From: Paracoccaceae bacterium
Lineage (GTDB): Bacteria > Pseudomonadota > Alphaproteobacteria > Rhodobacterales > Rhodobacteraceae
NCBI GenBank assembly: GCA_025458985.1
Contig: JALORM010000068.1
Coordinates: 1-9,858, forward strand
Length of the DNA stretch: 9,858 nt
Reading direction: 5' to 3'
Positions 1-5,669 of the stretch are shown here, in pieces (the stretch's first letter is position 1; the number at the start of each line of letters is the position of its first letter). The translations under genes and the position numbers were made by a program. Under the pieces are notes generated by a model that searched no databases, was not told the origin of the DNA, and worked only from the letters and a program-made list of their open reading frames with translations.

Positions 1-218
1 AGGTCCTGCACCGTCGGCCAGCGGTCGGTGAACCGGCGGAAGTAGCCGGTCACGGCGGCGACGGTCGTCTGCTGCAGCATGACCTCGGACAGCCAGACCG
101 CATAGGGGTCGGGGCGCGCGCCTGCGGAACGGTCGGCCGGGCCGGTGCGCCAGGGCATGACCCTGGCGTGCCTGTCGTACCAGTCGAGCAGCGCCGCCGT
201 CATCCCGTGCTCACGCAA
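1..218 (-). CDS. mutY: A/G-specific adenine DNA glycosylase MutY, N-terminal part (runs off the left edge)
   Basis: MutY removes adenine mispaired with 8-oxoguanine, starting base-excision repair. Only the first ~70 codons are present. The reverse-strand translation contains the family N-terminus: LLDWYDRHARVMPWR, then DPYAVWLSEVMLQQTTV, which carries the catalytic Glu in the SEVMLQQT helix, then GYFRRFTDRWPTVQDL. Two starts are possible: ATG at 203-201, or an in-frame TTG at 218-216 that adds LREHG. The TTG has AGGAG at 231-227 with an 8-nt spacer, while the ATG has no clear Shine-Dalgarno, so I used the TTG; ATG remains possible. The gene diverges from the DUF721 gene, an order common in alphaproteobacteria. 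The iron-sulfur and C-terminal NUDIX-like domains lie outside the window. Identification is firm; the start is not. Confidence 0.9.
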   Translation of the reverse strand, partial: MREHGMTAALLDWYDRHARVMPWRTGPADRSAGARPDPYAVWLSEVMLQQTTVAAVTGYFRRFTDRWPTVQD

Positions 219-226
219 ACTTCACT

Positions 227-231
227 CTCCT
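227..231 (-). promoter_or_regulatory. Shine-Dalgarno AGGAG supporting a TTG start of mutY
   Basis: On the minus strand AGGAG lies 8 nt before the in-frame TTG at 218-216. The downstream ATG (203-201) is preceded only by GAGCACGGG. This favours the TTG, but no comparison with relatives was possible. Confidence 0.45.
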
Positions 232-267
232 GCTGCCGATTGCGCTTTCTCCGGCCGTCGCCTGGGC

Positions 268-273
268 TAGAAT
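268..273 (+). promoter_or_regulatory. Possible -10 element (TAGAAT) for the DUF721 gene
   Basis: TAGAAT matches five of six bases of TATAAT and lies in the 50-60 bp between the divergent mutY and DUF721 genes. No good -35 was found: TTTCTC at 246-251 is 16 bp upstream but matches poorly. A start site near 280 would give almost no leader before the first family-like codons. Tentative. Confidence 0.25.
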
Positions 274-360
274 AGCGGTCGCGCCGGCAAAGGACAGGCG
301 CAGGGCAAGGACCGCCGCAATCGCGGGTTCGAGCGCGCCTCGGGCCTGGTTGCGCGGCGG

Positions 361-786
361 GTGCGCACGGCCAGCGAAGGCCGTGGCTTCGCCGTGGCGC
401 GGGTCCTGACGCACTGGGCCGAGGTCGTCGGCCCCGAGATCGCCGCGCTGGCCCGTCCGGTCAAGGTCGGCTATGGCCGCGACGGCTTCGGCGCGACGCT
501 GACGCTGCTCGCCACCGGCGCGGCCGCGCCCCTGGTGCAGATGCGCCTTCCCGAGATCCGCGACCGCGTCAACGCCTGCTACGGCTATGCCGCGATCAGC
601 CACCTGAAGGTCACGCAGACTGCGGCCGATGGCTTTGCCGAGGCGCAGGCGCCCTACACGCCGCCGCCGCGCTCCCCTCGCCCCGAAGCCGAGGCCGCGG
701 CGACCGAGGCGGCGCACGAGATCGCGGACCCCGGCCTGCGCGAGGCGCTCACGCGGCTGGCCGGGCACGTCCTGTCGAAAGTCTAG
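361..786 (+). CDS. DUF721 protein, DciA-like (predicted replicative helicase loader family); true start probably further upstream
   Basis: The protein has the core of the alphaproteobacterial DUF721 family: GRGFAVARVLTHWAEVVGP, then PVKVGYGRDGFGATLTLL, then NACYGYAAISHLKVTQT, followed by a Pro/Ala/Glu-rich linker and a short helical end (LREALTRLAGHVLSKV). DUF721 proteins are related to DciA, which was proposed to load the replicative helicase in bacteria lacking DnaC; that role is family knowledge, not seen here. The only canonical in-frame start is GTG at 361, giving 141 residues, but it has no ribosome-binding site. The frame is open from 271, and the codons at 301-360 read like the usual family N-terminus (KDRRNRGFERASGLVARR), so translation probably begins near 290-305. 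No ATG exists in any plus-strand frame between 206 and 361. The dsbA-family gene follows 22 bp downstream, suggesting an operon. Confidence 0.78.
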   Translation: MRTASEGRGFAVARVLTHWAEVVGPEIAALARPVKVGYGRDGFGATLTLLATGAAAPLVQMRLPEIRDRVNACYGYAAISHLKVTQTAADGFAEAQAPYTPPPRSPRPEAEAAATEAAHEIADPGLREALTRLAGHVLSKV

Positions 787-798
787 ACCCAAGAGAAC

Positions 799-802
799 GA
801 GG
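799..802 (+). promoter_or_regulatory. Shine-Dalgarno GAGG fixing the start of the DsbA-family gene
   Basis: GAGG lies 6 nt before the ATG at 809. The open frame extends much further upstream (to about 629) inside the DUF721 gene, so this site and the Tat-type signal peptide just after the ATG decide the start. Confidence 0.55.
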
Positions 803-808
803 CAGAGC

Positions 809-1468
809 ATGCAAAGACGTACCTTCCTGGCCGGGATCTCGCTTGTCGCGCTTGGCGCAGGCGCCGGTCTCTGGATCACCGGCTCCGGCGGCACGCCGCT
901 GATGGCGGCGCTTGCGCAGGGCACCGGCGAAGCCGACGCCTCGATGGTGCAGGAAATGGCGCTCGGCAGCGCGGACGCGCCGGTAACGGTGATCGAATAT
1001 GCGTCGTTCACCTGCCCGCACTGCGCGAACTTCCACGAGACCGTCTTCCCGCAGATCAAGGCGAACTACGTCGATACCGGAAAGGTGCGCTTCGTCTATC
1101 GCGAGGTCTACTTCGACCGTTTCGGGCTCTGGGCCGCGATGGTCGCCCGCTGCGGCGGCGAGGCCAAGTACTTCGGCATCGTCGATCTGATCTATGAACG
1201 GCAGAGAGACTGGGCCGCAGGCAACGACCCCGCCCAGATCGCCGGCAACCTGCGCACCCTGGGCAAGGTGGCCGGGCTTGGCGACGAGGCGCTCGATGCC
1301 TGTCTGTCCGATGGCGAGATGGCGCAGGCCCTTGTCGATACATGGGAGCGGAACCGCCAGCAGGACGGCATCGATTCCACCCCCTCGTTCCTCATCGACG
1401 GGCAGAAGTACGGCAACATGAGCTATGAGGATTTCGCGGGGATCCTCGAAGCCAAGCTTGGCGGCTGA
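809..1468 (+). CDS. DsbA-family periplasmic thiol:disulfide oxidoreductase with Tat-like signal
   Basis: A 219-residue secreted thioredoxin-fold protein. Residues 1-36 form a signal peptide: MQRRTFLAG carries a twin-arginine RRxFL motif, then a hydrophobic stretch (ISLVALGAGAGLWI) and an ALA-Q cleavage site near residue 36. The mature domain has the active site CPHC at 69-72 within EYASFTCPHCANFHE, and the cis-proline loop STPSFLIDG near the C-terminus. An inserted helical region with one CGG cysteine lies between. This is the arrangement of DsbA-type oxidases (CPHC as in DsbA, and typical of alphaproteobacterial DsbA/Com1-like proteins). It should oxidise or shuffle disulfides in periplasmic proteins. 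It lies 22 bp after the DUF721 gene, probably in one transcript, and converges on lpxK with 5 bp between stop codons. Whether it acts as oxidase or isomerase/reductase cannot be told. Confidence 0.9.
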   Translation: MQRRTFLAGISLVALGAGAGLWITGSGGTPLMAALAQGTGEADASMVQEMALGSADAPVTVIEYASFTCPHCANFHETVFPQIKANYVDTGKVRFVYREVYFDRFGLWAAMVARCGGEAKYFGIVDLIYERQRDWAAGNDPAQIAGNLRTLGKVAGLGDEALDACLSDGEMAQALVDTWERNRQQDGIDSTPSFLIDGQKYGNMSYEDFAGILEAKLGG

Positions 1469-1480
1469 GCCGGTCAGCCG
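1462..1480. terminator. Inverted repeat joining the two convergent stop codons (candidate bidirectional terminator)
   Basis: CGGCTGA at 1462-1468 and TCAGCCG at 1474-1480 form a perfect 7-bp stem around the loop GCCGG. The two arms contain the stop codons of the DsbA-family gene (plus) and lpxK (minus), which are only 5 bp apart. There is no T tract on either side, so an intrinsic terminator is only possible; Rho may be needed. Confidence 0.35.
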
Positions 1481-2469
1481 GACGGGAACAGCCGGTCCAG
1501 CGCCCGGTCGATCACGGTCCAGTCGTCCAGCTCCAGCCGGACGGGAAAGGTCAGCACCCGTTCACGCGCCGCCGGCAGCAGACGCACGGCGTCCTTTTCG
1601 GTGGTGACAAGCTGCGCTCCCGCGGCCCGGGCCTCGGCCTCGAGCCGCGCGAGCAGCGCGTCCCCTATCGGCTGGTGGTCGTCGAGCGGGACCACGCGCA
1701 CCAGGTCGGCCCCTGCAGCCCGGAGCGAGGCGAAGAACTTCTCGGGCCGGCCGATCCCGGCGAAGGCCAGCGCGCGCAGGCCGTGCCAGTCCATGCCGGT
1801 GGCAAGCGGCGCAAGGCGCCCGGTGACGAGCGGAACGGGCAGGCCGCGGCCCCAGGTCGCCGCGAACCGCGCCTGATCGGCGGCCTCGCCGATCGCCAGC
1901 ACCAGATCGGCGCGCTTCAGCCCTTCGGACACCGGCTCACGCAGGGGGCCGGCGGGCAGCACCCTGCCATTGCCGAAGCCCGTGCCGGCGTCGACGACGA
2001 CCAGCGACAGGTCCTTGGCCGGATCGGGGTTCTGGAACCCGTCGTCAAGCAGGATCGCCTGCGCGCCGGCCGCCGCCGCGGCCTGGGCCCCGGTAAGCCG
2101 GTCGCGTGCCACCCAGACCGGCAGGAACGCCGACAGAAGCAGCGGCTCGTCGCCGGTGTCGGCGGCCGTGTGCCGCGCGGGATCGGCGCGCACAGGGCCG
2201 TCGAGCGCGCCGCCGTAGCCGCGCGAGACGGCATGCGCGGTGATCCCGCGCCGGGCAAGTCGCGCGGCAAGCGCGATCACCGTGGGCGTCTTGCCGGCGC
2301 CTCCGGCCACGAGGTTGCCGGCGCAGATCACCGGCACGCCGGGATGCGTGCCGGGGCGCCGCACGCGCCGCGCGGTGGCCGCCGCATAAAGCGCGGCCAG
2401 GGGTCCGAGGGCGCGGGCCTGCCAGCCGGGTCGGTCTGGCGGGCTGACCCAGAAGGCGGGGGGGCGCAC
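1474..2469 (-). CDS. lpxK: Tetraacyldisaccharide 4'-kinase LpxK
   Basis: LpxK phosphorylates the 4' position of the tetraacyl-disaccharide-1-phosphate to give lipid IVA at the inner face of the cytoplasmic membrane. The 331-residue length is normal. Visible motifs are an N-terminal hydrophobic/amphipathic helix (residues 17-33), Walker A in GNLVAGGAGKTPTV (K60), SRGYGG at 82-87, GDEP at 106-109, DDGFQN at 142-147 (family DDGFQ motif), and LPAGPLREP at 171-179. Translation starts at GTG 2469-2467, only 3 nt after the TGA of the upstream WaaA-like gene, with no strong ribosome-binding site of its own, so translational coupling is likely. It is the last gene of the DUF4170-waaA-like-lpxK operon. 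Confidence 0.95.
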   Translation of the reverse strand: MRPPAFWVSPPDRPGWQARALGPLAALYAAATARRVRRPGTHPGVPVICAGNLVAGGAGKTPTVIALAARLARRGITAHAVSRGYGGALDGPVRADPARHTAADTGDEPLLLSAFLPVWVARDRLTGAQAAAAAGAQAILLDDGFQNPDPAKDLSLVVVDAGTGFGNGRVLPAGPLREPVSEGLKRADLVLAIGEAADQARFAATWGRGLPVPLVTGRLAPLATGMDWHGLRALAFAGIGRPEKFFASLRAAGADLVRVVPLDDHQPIGDALLARLEAEARAAGAQLVTTEKDAVRLLPAARERVLTFPVRLELDDWTVIDRALDRLFPSG

Positions 2470-2472
2470 CGT

Positions 2473-3756
2473 TCAGCCCGCCCCGGCGCTGCGCTCGAGC
2501 GCCTCGGACACCAGCGCCAGAACACGCTCGGACGTGTCTGCGCCACCGGTCGACACGCGCCACGCAGCGTGGGCCAAGGCCGCGGCGCGGTCGGGGGACA
2601 GCAACTGCGACAGCGCCTCGCCCAGTTCGACCGTGCTTTCCACGGCCCGCGCGGCTTGGGCCGACCAGAACCGGCCGTAGATCGGCGCATGCGCCCCGGT
2701 GTGGACGCCGTGCAGGATGGCCGATCCCAGCGACGCCGGTTCCAGGGGCGACCGCCCGCCGCTGCCGCCGGGCAGAAGCGTGCCGCCCATGTAGCTCACG
2801 GGCGCCAGGCGGTACCACAGGCCAAGGTCGCCTTCGCTGTCGGCGATGAAGATCTCGGTCGAGGCCGCGGGTTCGCCCTCGACCGAGCGGAGCGCGACGG
2901 CAAAGCCGACGGCGGTCAGCGTGGCGGCCAGCGCCGGGCCGCGTGCGGGATCCGACGGCACAAGAATGAGGAGAAGCCTGTGCGCCATCCGGGCGGCGCT
3001 GCGATGCGCCGAGATGACCGCCGATTCCTCGTCCGGCGGGACGGCCACGGCCAGCCAGACCGGCCGGGCCTTCAGCGTCTCGGCGATGGCGTCGCGCTCG
3101 CGGTTGTTGCAGGGCGGCGTCGGGGTCTCTTCCTCCAGCGGCCCCGCAATCTCGACGCTTCCGGCGTCGACGCCCGCGGCGATCAGCTCGGCCGCCGCCC
3201 CCTCGTCGGTGGCAAGCACCTTGCCGAAGTGCCCGAGCGTCGCGGCGTTGAGCCGCGCCAGCCGCCGCCAGCCACGGTCCGGCGTCGGCGCTGCAGTGGC
3301 GTCAATCAGGTCGAGCGGGATGCCCCGTCGCGCGGCCTCGTCGATCAGCGCGGGCCGCAGCCCCGTGCCGGCCCAGATCGCGATGTCGGGGCGCCAGTGG
3401 TCGAGGAACGAGCGGACGGGCACCGCGGCATCGTTCGGCACGTACTGATGGACGCAGCGAAGCGGCAGGACGGCGCCGGGATCGTCGTCGCCGGTCAGCA
3501 GGACCGAGGCATCGTCATGGGCCTCGACGATGCGCCGGGCAAGGTCGCAGAGCGCCCTGAGCTGGGCCAGGCTGGATGCGTGAAGCCAGACGAGCCGCCC
3601 CTCGGGCCGGCGCAGTCCGGGCTGGCCCATGCGCTCGGGCAGCCGCGCCGCCTCGGCGCCGCCCCGCGCGATCTCGCCCGCGATCCGCCGCCGGGCCGCG
3701 AAGGTGCCGAGCGACCCGAGCGACAGGTAGGCGCGAAGACCGGGGGGGCGGGTCAT
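2473..3756 (-). CDS. WaaA (Kdo transferase)-like glycosyltransferase with altered catalytic residues
   Basis: A 427-residue protein with the two-domain GT-B layout of WaaA/KdtA, which adds Kdo to lipid IVA. Landmarks: LPERMGQP at 39-46 (family ERxG), VWLHASSLAQ at 56-65, a middle region with FLDHWRPDIAIWAGTGLRPALI, and the C-terminal motif MGGTLLPGGSGGRSPLEPASLG, matching the family pattern GGS-x-GGHNPLEPA. Key residues differ: the usual SVGE, whose Glu is the proposed catalytic base, is SLAQ here, the usual ETELWP acidic motif is WAGTGLRP, and GGHNPLEP is GGRSPLEP. So it is either a divergent transferase with another mechanism or substrate, or not a transferase. Position upstream of lpxK supports a lipid A/LPS role. 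The ATG at 3756-3754 lacks a Shine-Dalgarno and follows the DUF4170 stop by 24 bp. A canonical waaA may exist elsewhere in the genome. Confidence 0.85.
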   Translation of the reverse strand: MTRPPGLRAYLSLGSLGTFAARRRIAGEIARGGAEAARLPERMGQPGLRRPEGRLVWLHASSLAQLRALCDLARRIVEAHDDASVLLTGDDDPGAVLPLRCVHQYVPNDAAVPVRSFLDHWRPDIAIWAGTGLRPALIDEAARRGIPLDLIDATAAPTPDRGWRRLARLNAATLGHFGKVLATDEGAAAELIAAGVDAGSVEIAGPLEEETPTPPCNNRERDAIAETLKARPVWLAVAVPPDEESAVISAHRSAARMAHRLLLILVPSDPARGPALAATLTAVGFAVALRSVEGEPAASTEIFIADSEGDLGLWYRLAPVSYMGGTLLPGGSGGRSPLEPASLGSAILHGVHTGAHAPIYGRFWSAQAARAVESTVELGEALSQLLSPDRAAALAHAAWRVSTGGADTSERVLALVSEALERSAGAG

Positions 3757-3768
3757 GGCGGGCGGGGG
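3742..3768 (+). other. G-quadruplex-type motif over the start codon of the WaaA-like gene
   Basis: Four G-runs of 7, 3, 3 and 5 with loops of 1, 7 and 1 nt lie on the plus strand, which is the template strand for the gene. They straddle its start codon (3754-3756). The matching mRNA is very C-rich there and has no ribosome-binding site. G-runs arise by chance in such GC-rich DNA, so function is unproven. Confidence 0.4.
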
Positions 3769-3780
3769 CGCGATGTACGG

Positions 3781-4026
3781 TCAGGTGCCGAGTTCCTCGG
3801 TCGGGCTTGCCGCCGTGCCCTCGTCGCGCAGGCGGTGAAGGTGGGCGATGAAGTAGCGCATGTGGGCGTCGTCGACGGTTCGCTGGGCCTCGGCCTTCCA
3901 GGCGGCGAAGGCCGACTGGTAGTCGGGGAAGATGCCGACGACGTGGATGTCGTCGACGTTCCTGAAGGTGGATTTGGTCGGATCGGTCAGTTCGCCGCCA
4001 AAGACGAGGTGCAGCCGCTGTGTCAT
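3781..4026 (-). CDS. DUF4170 domain small protein
   Basis: An 81-residue cytosolic protein of the alphaproteobacterial DUF4170 family, whose function is unknown to me. Recognisable features are LHLVFGGELTDP near the N-terminus, FRNVDDIHVVGIFPDYQSAFAAWKAEAQRTVDDA in the middle, and MRYFIAHLHRL near the C-terminus. There is no signal peptide or membrane segment. The start ATG at 4026-4024 has AAGGA at 4038-4034 with a 7-nt spacer. An upstream in-frame ATG at 4056 would add ten unrelated basic residues and is rejected. It is the first gene of the operon ahead of the WaaA-like gene and lpxK, which hints at a connection with envelope biogenesis by context only. Confidence 0.88.
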   Translation of the reverse strand: MTQRLHLVFGGELTDPTKSTFRNVDDIHVVGIFPDYQSAFAAWKAEAQRTVDDAHMRYFIAHLHRLRDEGTAASPTEELGT

Positions 4027-4033
4027 CTGAGGG

Positions 4034-4038
4034 TCCTT
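4034..4038 (-). promoter_or_regulatory. Shine-Dalgarno AAGGA of the DUF4170 gene
   Basis: It lies 7 nt before the ATG at 4026-4024 and decides between that start and the upstream ATG at 4056. The leader upstream also has a small stem, CCGCG/CGCGG with a 4-nt loop, at 4040-4053. Confidence 0.6.
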
Positions 4039-4054
4039 CCCGCGTTTGCGCGGC

Positions 4055-4082
4055 ACCCTACGCCTTGGCGGCCCCGGGTCAA
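4055..4082 (-). promoter_or_regulatory. Sigma-70-type promoter for the DUF4170-waaA-like-lpxK operon
   Basis: On the minus strand, TTGACC (4082-4077; five of six matches to TTGACA) and TAGGGT (4060-4055; weak, but with the conserved TA...T) are 16 bp apart. Transcription would start near 4048, about 20 nt before the ATG. The region 4027-4141 holds no gene. Confidence 0.5.
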
Positions 4083-4141
4083 GGCTCGCGCGTGTGGCCA
4101 GGGGCTCGCGACCGGCGCCATGCAGGCCGGCCCCGGCTCTG

Positions 4142-4789
4142 TCAGAAGGGGCACCTGACCGAGAACGTCATTCCCTTGCCACCGTCGGGATGGCGCAGAC
4201 GCAGGCTTTCGGAATGCAACATCAGGCGTGGCCAGTCGCGCGCCGCACCCTCGGCGTAGAGAGGATCGCCGAGGATCGGGTGGCCGATCTCGCGCATGTG
4301 GACGCGCAGCTGGTGGCTGCGGCCGGTGTGCGGTGTCAGACGGACCCGCGTCGTGCCGTCGGCCTCGCGACGGACCACGCGCCAGTCGGTCTGCGCGGGC
4401 CGCCCGTTCACCGGGTCGACATGCTGGCGCGGGCGGTTCGGCCAGTCGACGCCCAGCGGCAGGTCGACGGTGCCCGTGTCGTCGGCGATGTGGCCCTGGA
4501 CCCGGGCGACGTAGGTCTTCTTCACCTGCCGCCGCTCGAACTGCAGGCCGAGGTGGCGCTGTGCCTGCGGCGTGAGGGCGAAGACCATGACGCCCGAGGT
4601 GTCGCGGTCAAGCCGGTGGACCAGCAGCGCCTCGGGGAACGACGCCTGCACCCGCGCAATCAGGCAGTCGGAGAGGTGCTCGCCCTTGCCGGGCACCGAC
4701 AGAAGCCCTGCCGGCTTGTTCACCACCAGGATCGCGTGGTCGCGGTGGATCACGTCCAGCGGCGTGTCGGGCGGGGCGTAGGCGTCCAT
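4142..4789 (-). CDS. rluA: RluA-type pseudouridine synthase
   Basis: A 215-residue enzyme converting uridine to pseudouridine in RNA. It lacks the N-terminal S4 domain of RluC/RluD and closely follows E. coli RluA (dual-specificity for 23S rRNA U746 and tRNA U32) in length and motifs: VVNKPAGLLSVPG at 22-34, HRLDRDTSG at 58-66 with catalytic Asp61, KKTYVARVQGH at 90-100, DWPNRPRQ at 115-122, GRPAQTDW at 129-136, and TGRSHQLRVHMREIGHPILG at 155-174. The start ATG at 4789-4787 has CTAAGG at 4802-4797 with a 7-nt spacer. It lies on the same strand as the crt operon, separated from it by 103 bp with three inverted repeats, so it may be separately transcribed or fed by read-through. RNA substrate assignment is by similarity only. 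Confidence 0.93.
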   Translation of the reverse strand: MDAYAPPDTPLDVIHRDHAILVVNKPAGLLSVPGKGEHLSDCLIARVQASFPEALLVHRLDRDTSGVMVFALTPQAQRHLGLQFERRQVKKTYVARVQGHIADDTGTVDLPLGVDWPNRPRQHVDPVNGRPAQTDWRVVRREADGTTRVRLTPHTGRSHQLRVHMREIGHPILGDPLYAEGAARDWPRLMLHSESLRLRHPDGGKGMTFSVRCPF

Positions 4790-4832
4790 CCCGGGGCCTT
4801 AGCCGAGCCGCGCGCAGGCGTCCACCGCCGCG

Positions 4833-4890
4833 CGATCCTTCTGGCGAAGGATCGGTGCCGGGCGTCGCCCGAATCTTCGCAGAAGATTCG
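4833..4890. repeat. Three adjacent inverted repeats between the GFA gene and rluA (candidate terminator/attenuator)
   Basis: Three perfect hairpins follow one another: CGATCCTTC/GAAGGATCG with loop TGGC (4833-4854), GGGCG/CGCCC with loop T (4860-4870), and CGAATCTTC/GAAGATTCG with loop GCA (4870-4890). The last lies 2 bp past the GFA stop codon. The first and third have similar arms. No T tract follows in either direction. They probably end or thin out transcription of the crt-GFA operon before rluA, or protect the 3' end of the mRNA. Confidence 0.6.
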
Positions 4891-4892
4891 CC

Positions 4893-5669
4893 TCACCAGG
4901 CCGCAGACTGCGGCAGGCCATCGTCGATGTCGTACCAGTCGCCCTTTTCGGCCACGAAGATGTGGTCCGCCAGCCGCCCGCCCGTCCGCCCCTCGATCGC
5001 ACCCGCCTCGACCGAGAAGGCTCCATCCCCGGCCCTGAAGTAGAGCGATGACCCGCAGCCCGTGCAGAACCCGCGTCGCCCGCCGCCGGGCGTCGCATAC
5101 TCGGCCAGCGCGTCGCGCGCCTGCCAACTGACCGTGGCTTCGACGGCGTCGAACGAGGCGGTGTAGTGGCCCGACAGCTTGCGGCACTGGCGGCAGTGGC
5201 AGGCGGTGATCTCACCCGCCGGGCCGGGCAGGGTGAACCGGCAGGCACCGCAGAGGCAGGCAGCCTGCAGGACCGCAGGGGGATCGGGATCGGGGGGCGG
5301 CGGCGGGCCGGCGGGCGCGTAGTAGTCGCCTGCATCCTCTGGGTGCCAGTGCGCCGCGATCCGCAAGCCGGTCGGGCCGTCGAAGGCGCCCGCGGCGATG
5401 GAGATGCGCGCCTCGCCTTCCGGCGCCCAGAACAGGCTTGCGCCGCACAGGCGGCAGAAGCCGCGCCGGGCGCCGGGTGACGACCGGAACCACGCAAGGC
5501 CCTCGTCTCGGGTCAGGCGGAACCGCTCCAGCGGCACCGAGGTCGCGGCCCAGTAGTGCCCCGAGGTCCGGCGGCACTGGGTGCAGTGGCAGGCGATTAC
5601 CTCGCGCAGCGGCGCGTCCGCCTCGAACGCGACCGCGCCGCACAGGCACGAACCGGAGTAAGCCGTCAC
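4893..5669 (-). CDS. Tandem double GFA/CENP-V-domain zinc protein
   Basis: A 258-residue cytosolic protein made of two complete GFA domains (family of glutathione-dependent formaldehyde-activating enzyme Gfa and CENP-V; the catalytic role of most members is unproven). Domain 1 (about 1-118) has CLCG at 8-11, CHCTQC at 27-32 and CRLC at 72-75. Domain 2 (about 134-258) has CLCGAC at 138-143, CHCRQC at 158-163 and CTGC at 202-205. Both keep the full zinc-cysteine set. A proline-rich linker (GPPPPPDPDPP, 121-131) joins them. The GTG start at 5669-5667 overlaps the crtC TGA in GTGA and has GAGG at 5678-5675, so it is translationally coupled to crtC. Most GFA proteins have one domain. Its placement suggests expression with carotenoid genes; no substrate can be named. 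Confidence 0.9.
   Translation of the reverse strand: MTAYSGSCLCGAVAFEADAPLREVIACHCTQCRRTSGHYWAATSVPLERFRLTRDEGLAWFRSSPGARRGFCRLCGASLFWAPEGEARISIAAGAFDGPTGLRIAAHWHPEDAGDYYAPAGPPPPPDPDPPAVLQAACLCGACRFTLPGPAGEITACHCRQCRKLSGHYTASFDAVEATVSWQARDALAEYATPGGGRRGFCTGCGSSLYFRAGDGAFSVEAGAIEGRTGGRLADHIFVAEKGDWYDIDDGLPQSAAW
5278..5307 (+). other. G-quadruplex-type motif in the GFA linker region
   Basis: G-runs of 5, 3, 6 and 3, with loops ATC, ATC and 7 nt, lie opposite the codons for the Pro/Asp linker of the double GFA protein. Proline codons in GC-rich DNA produce this easily, so it may have no role. Confidence 0.3.

Noticed and set aside
1475..1547. A 14-bp direct repeat (CAGCCGGACGGGAA) at 1475-1488 and 1534-1547 inside the lpxK 3' end
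   Set aside because: Both copies fall in coding sequence for FPSG-stop and FPVRL with ordinary codons; two copies of this length in skewed GC-rich DNA are not convincing as a functional repeat.
4027..4056. An N-terminal extension of DUF4170 from ATG 4056 (MPRKRGKDPQ)
   Set aside because: The extension overlaps the predicted -10 element and leader and the Shine-Dalgarno at 4034-4038; the ATG at 4026 fits the family start.
1675..4158. An 827-codon plus-strand frame opposite lpxK, the WaaA-like gene and DUF4170
   Set aside because: Composition is Gly/Arg/Ala-rich shadow sequence, and the opposite strand has three clear gene families with proper motifs.
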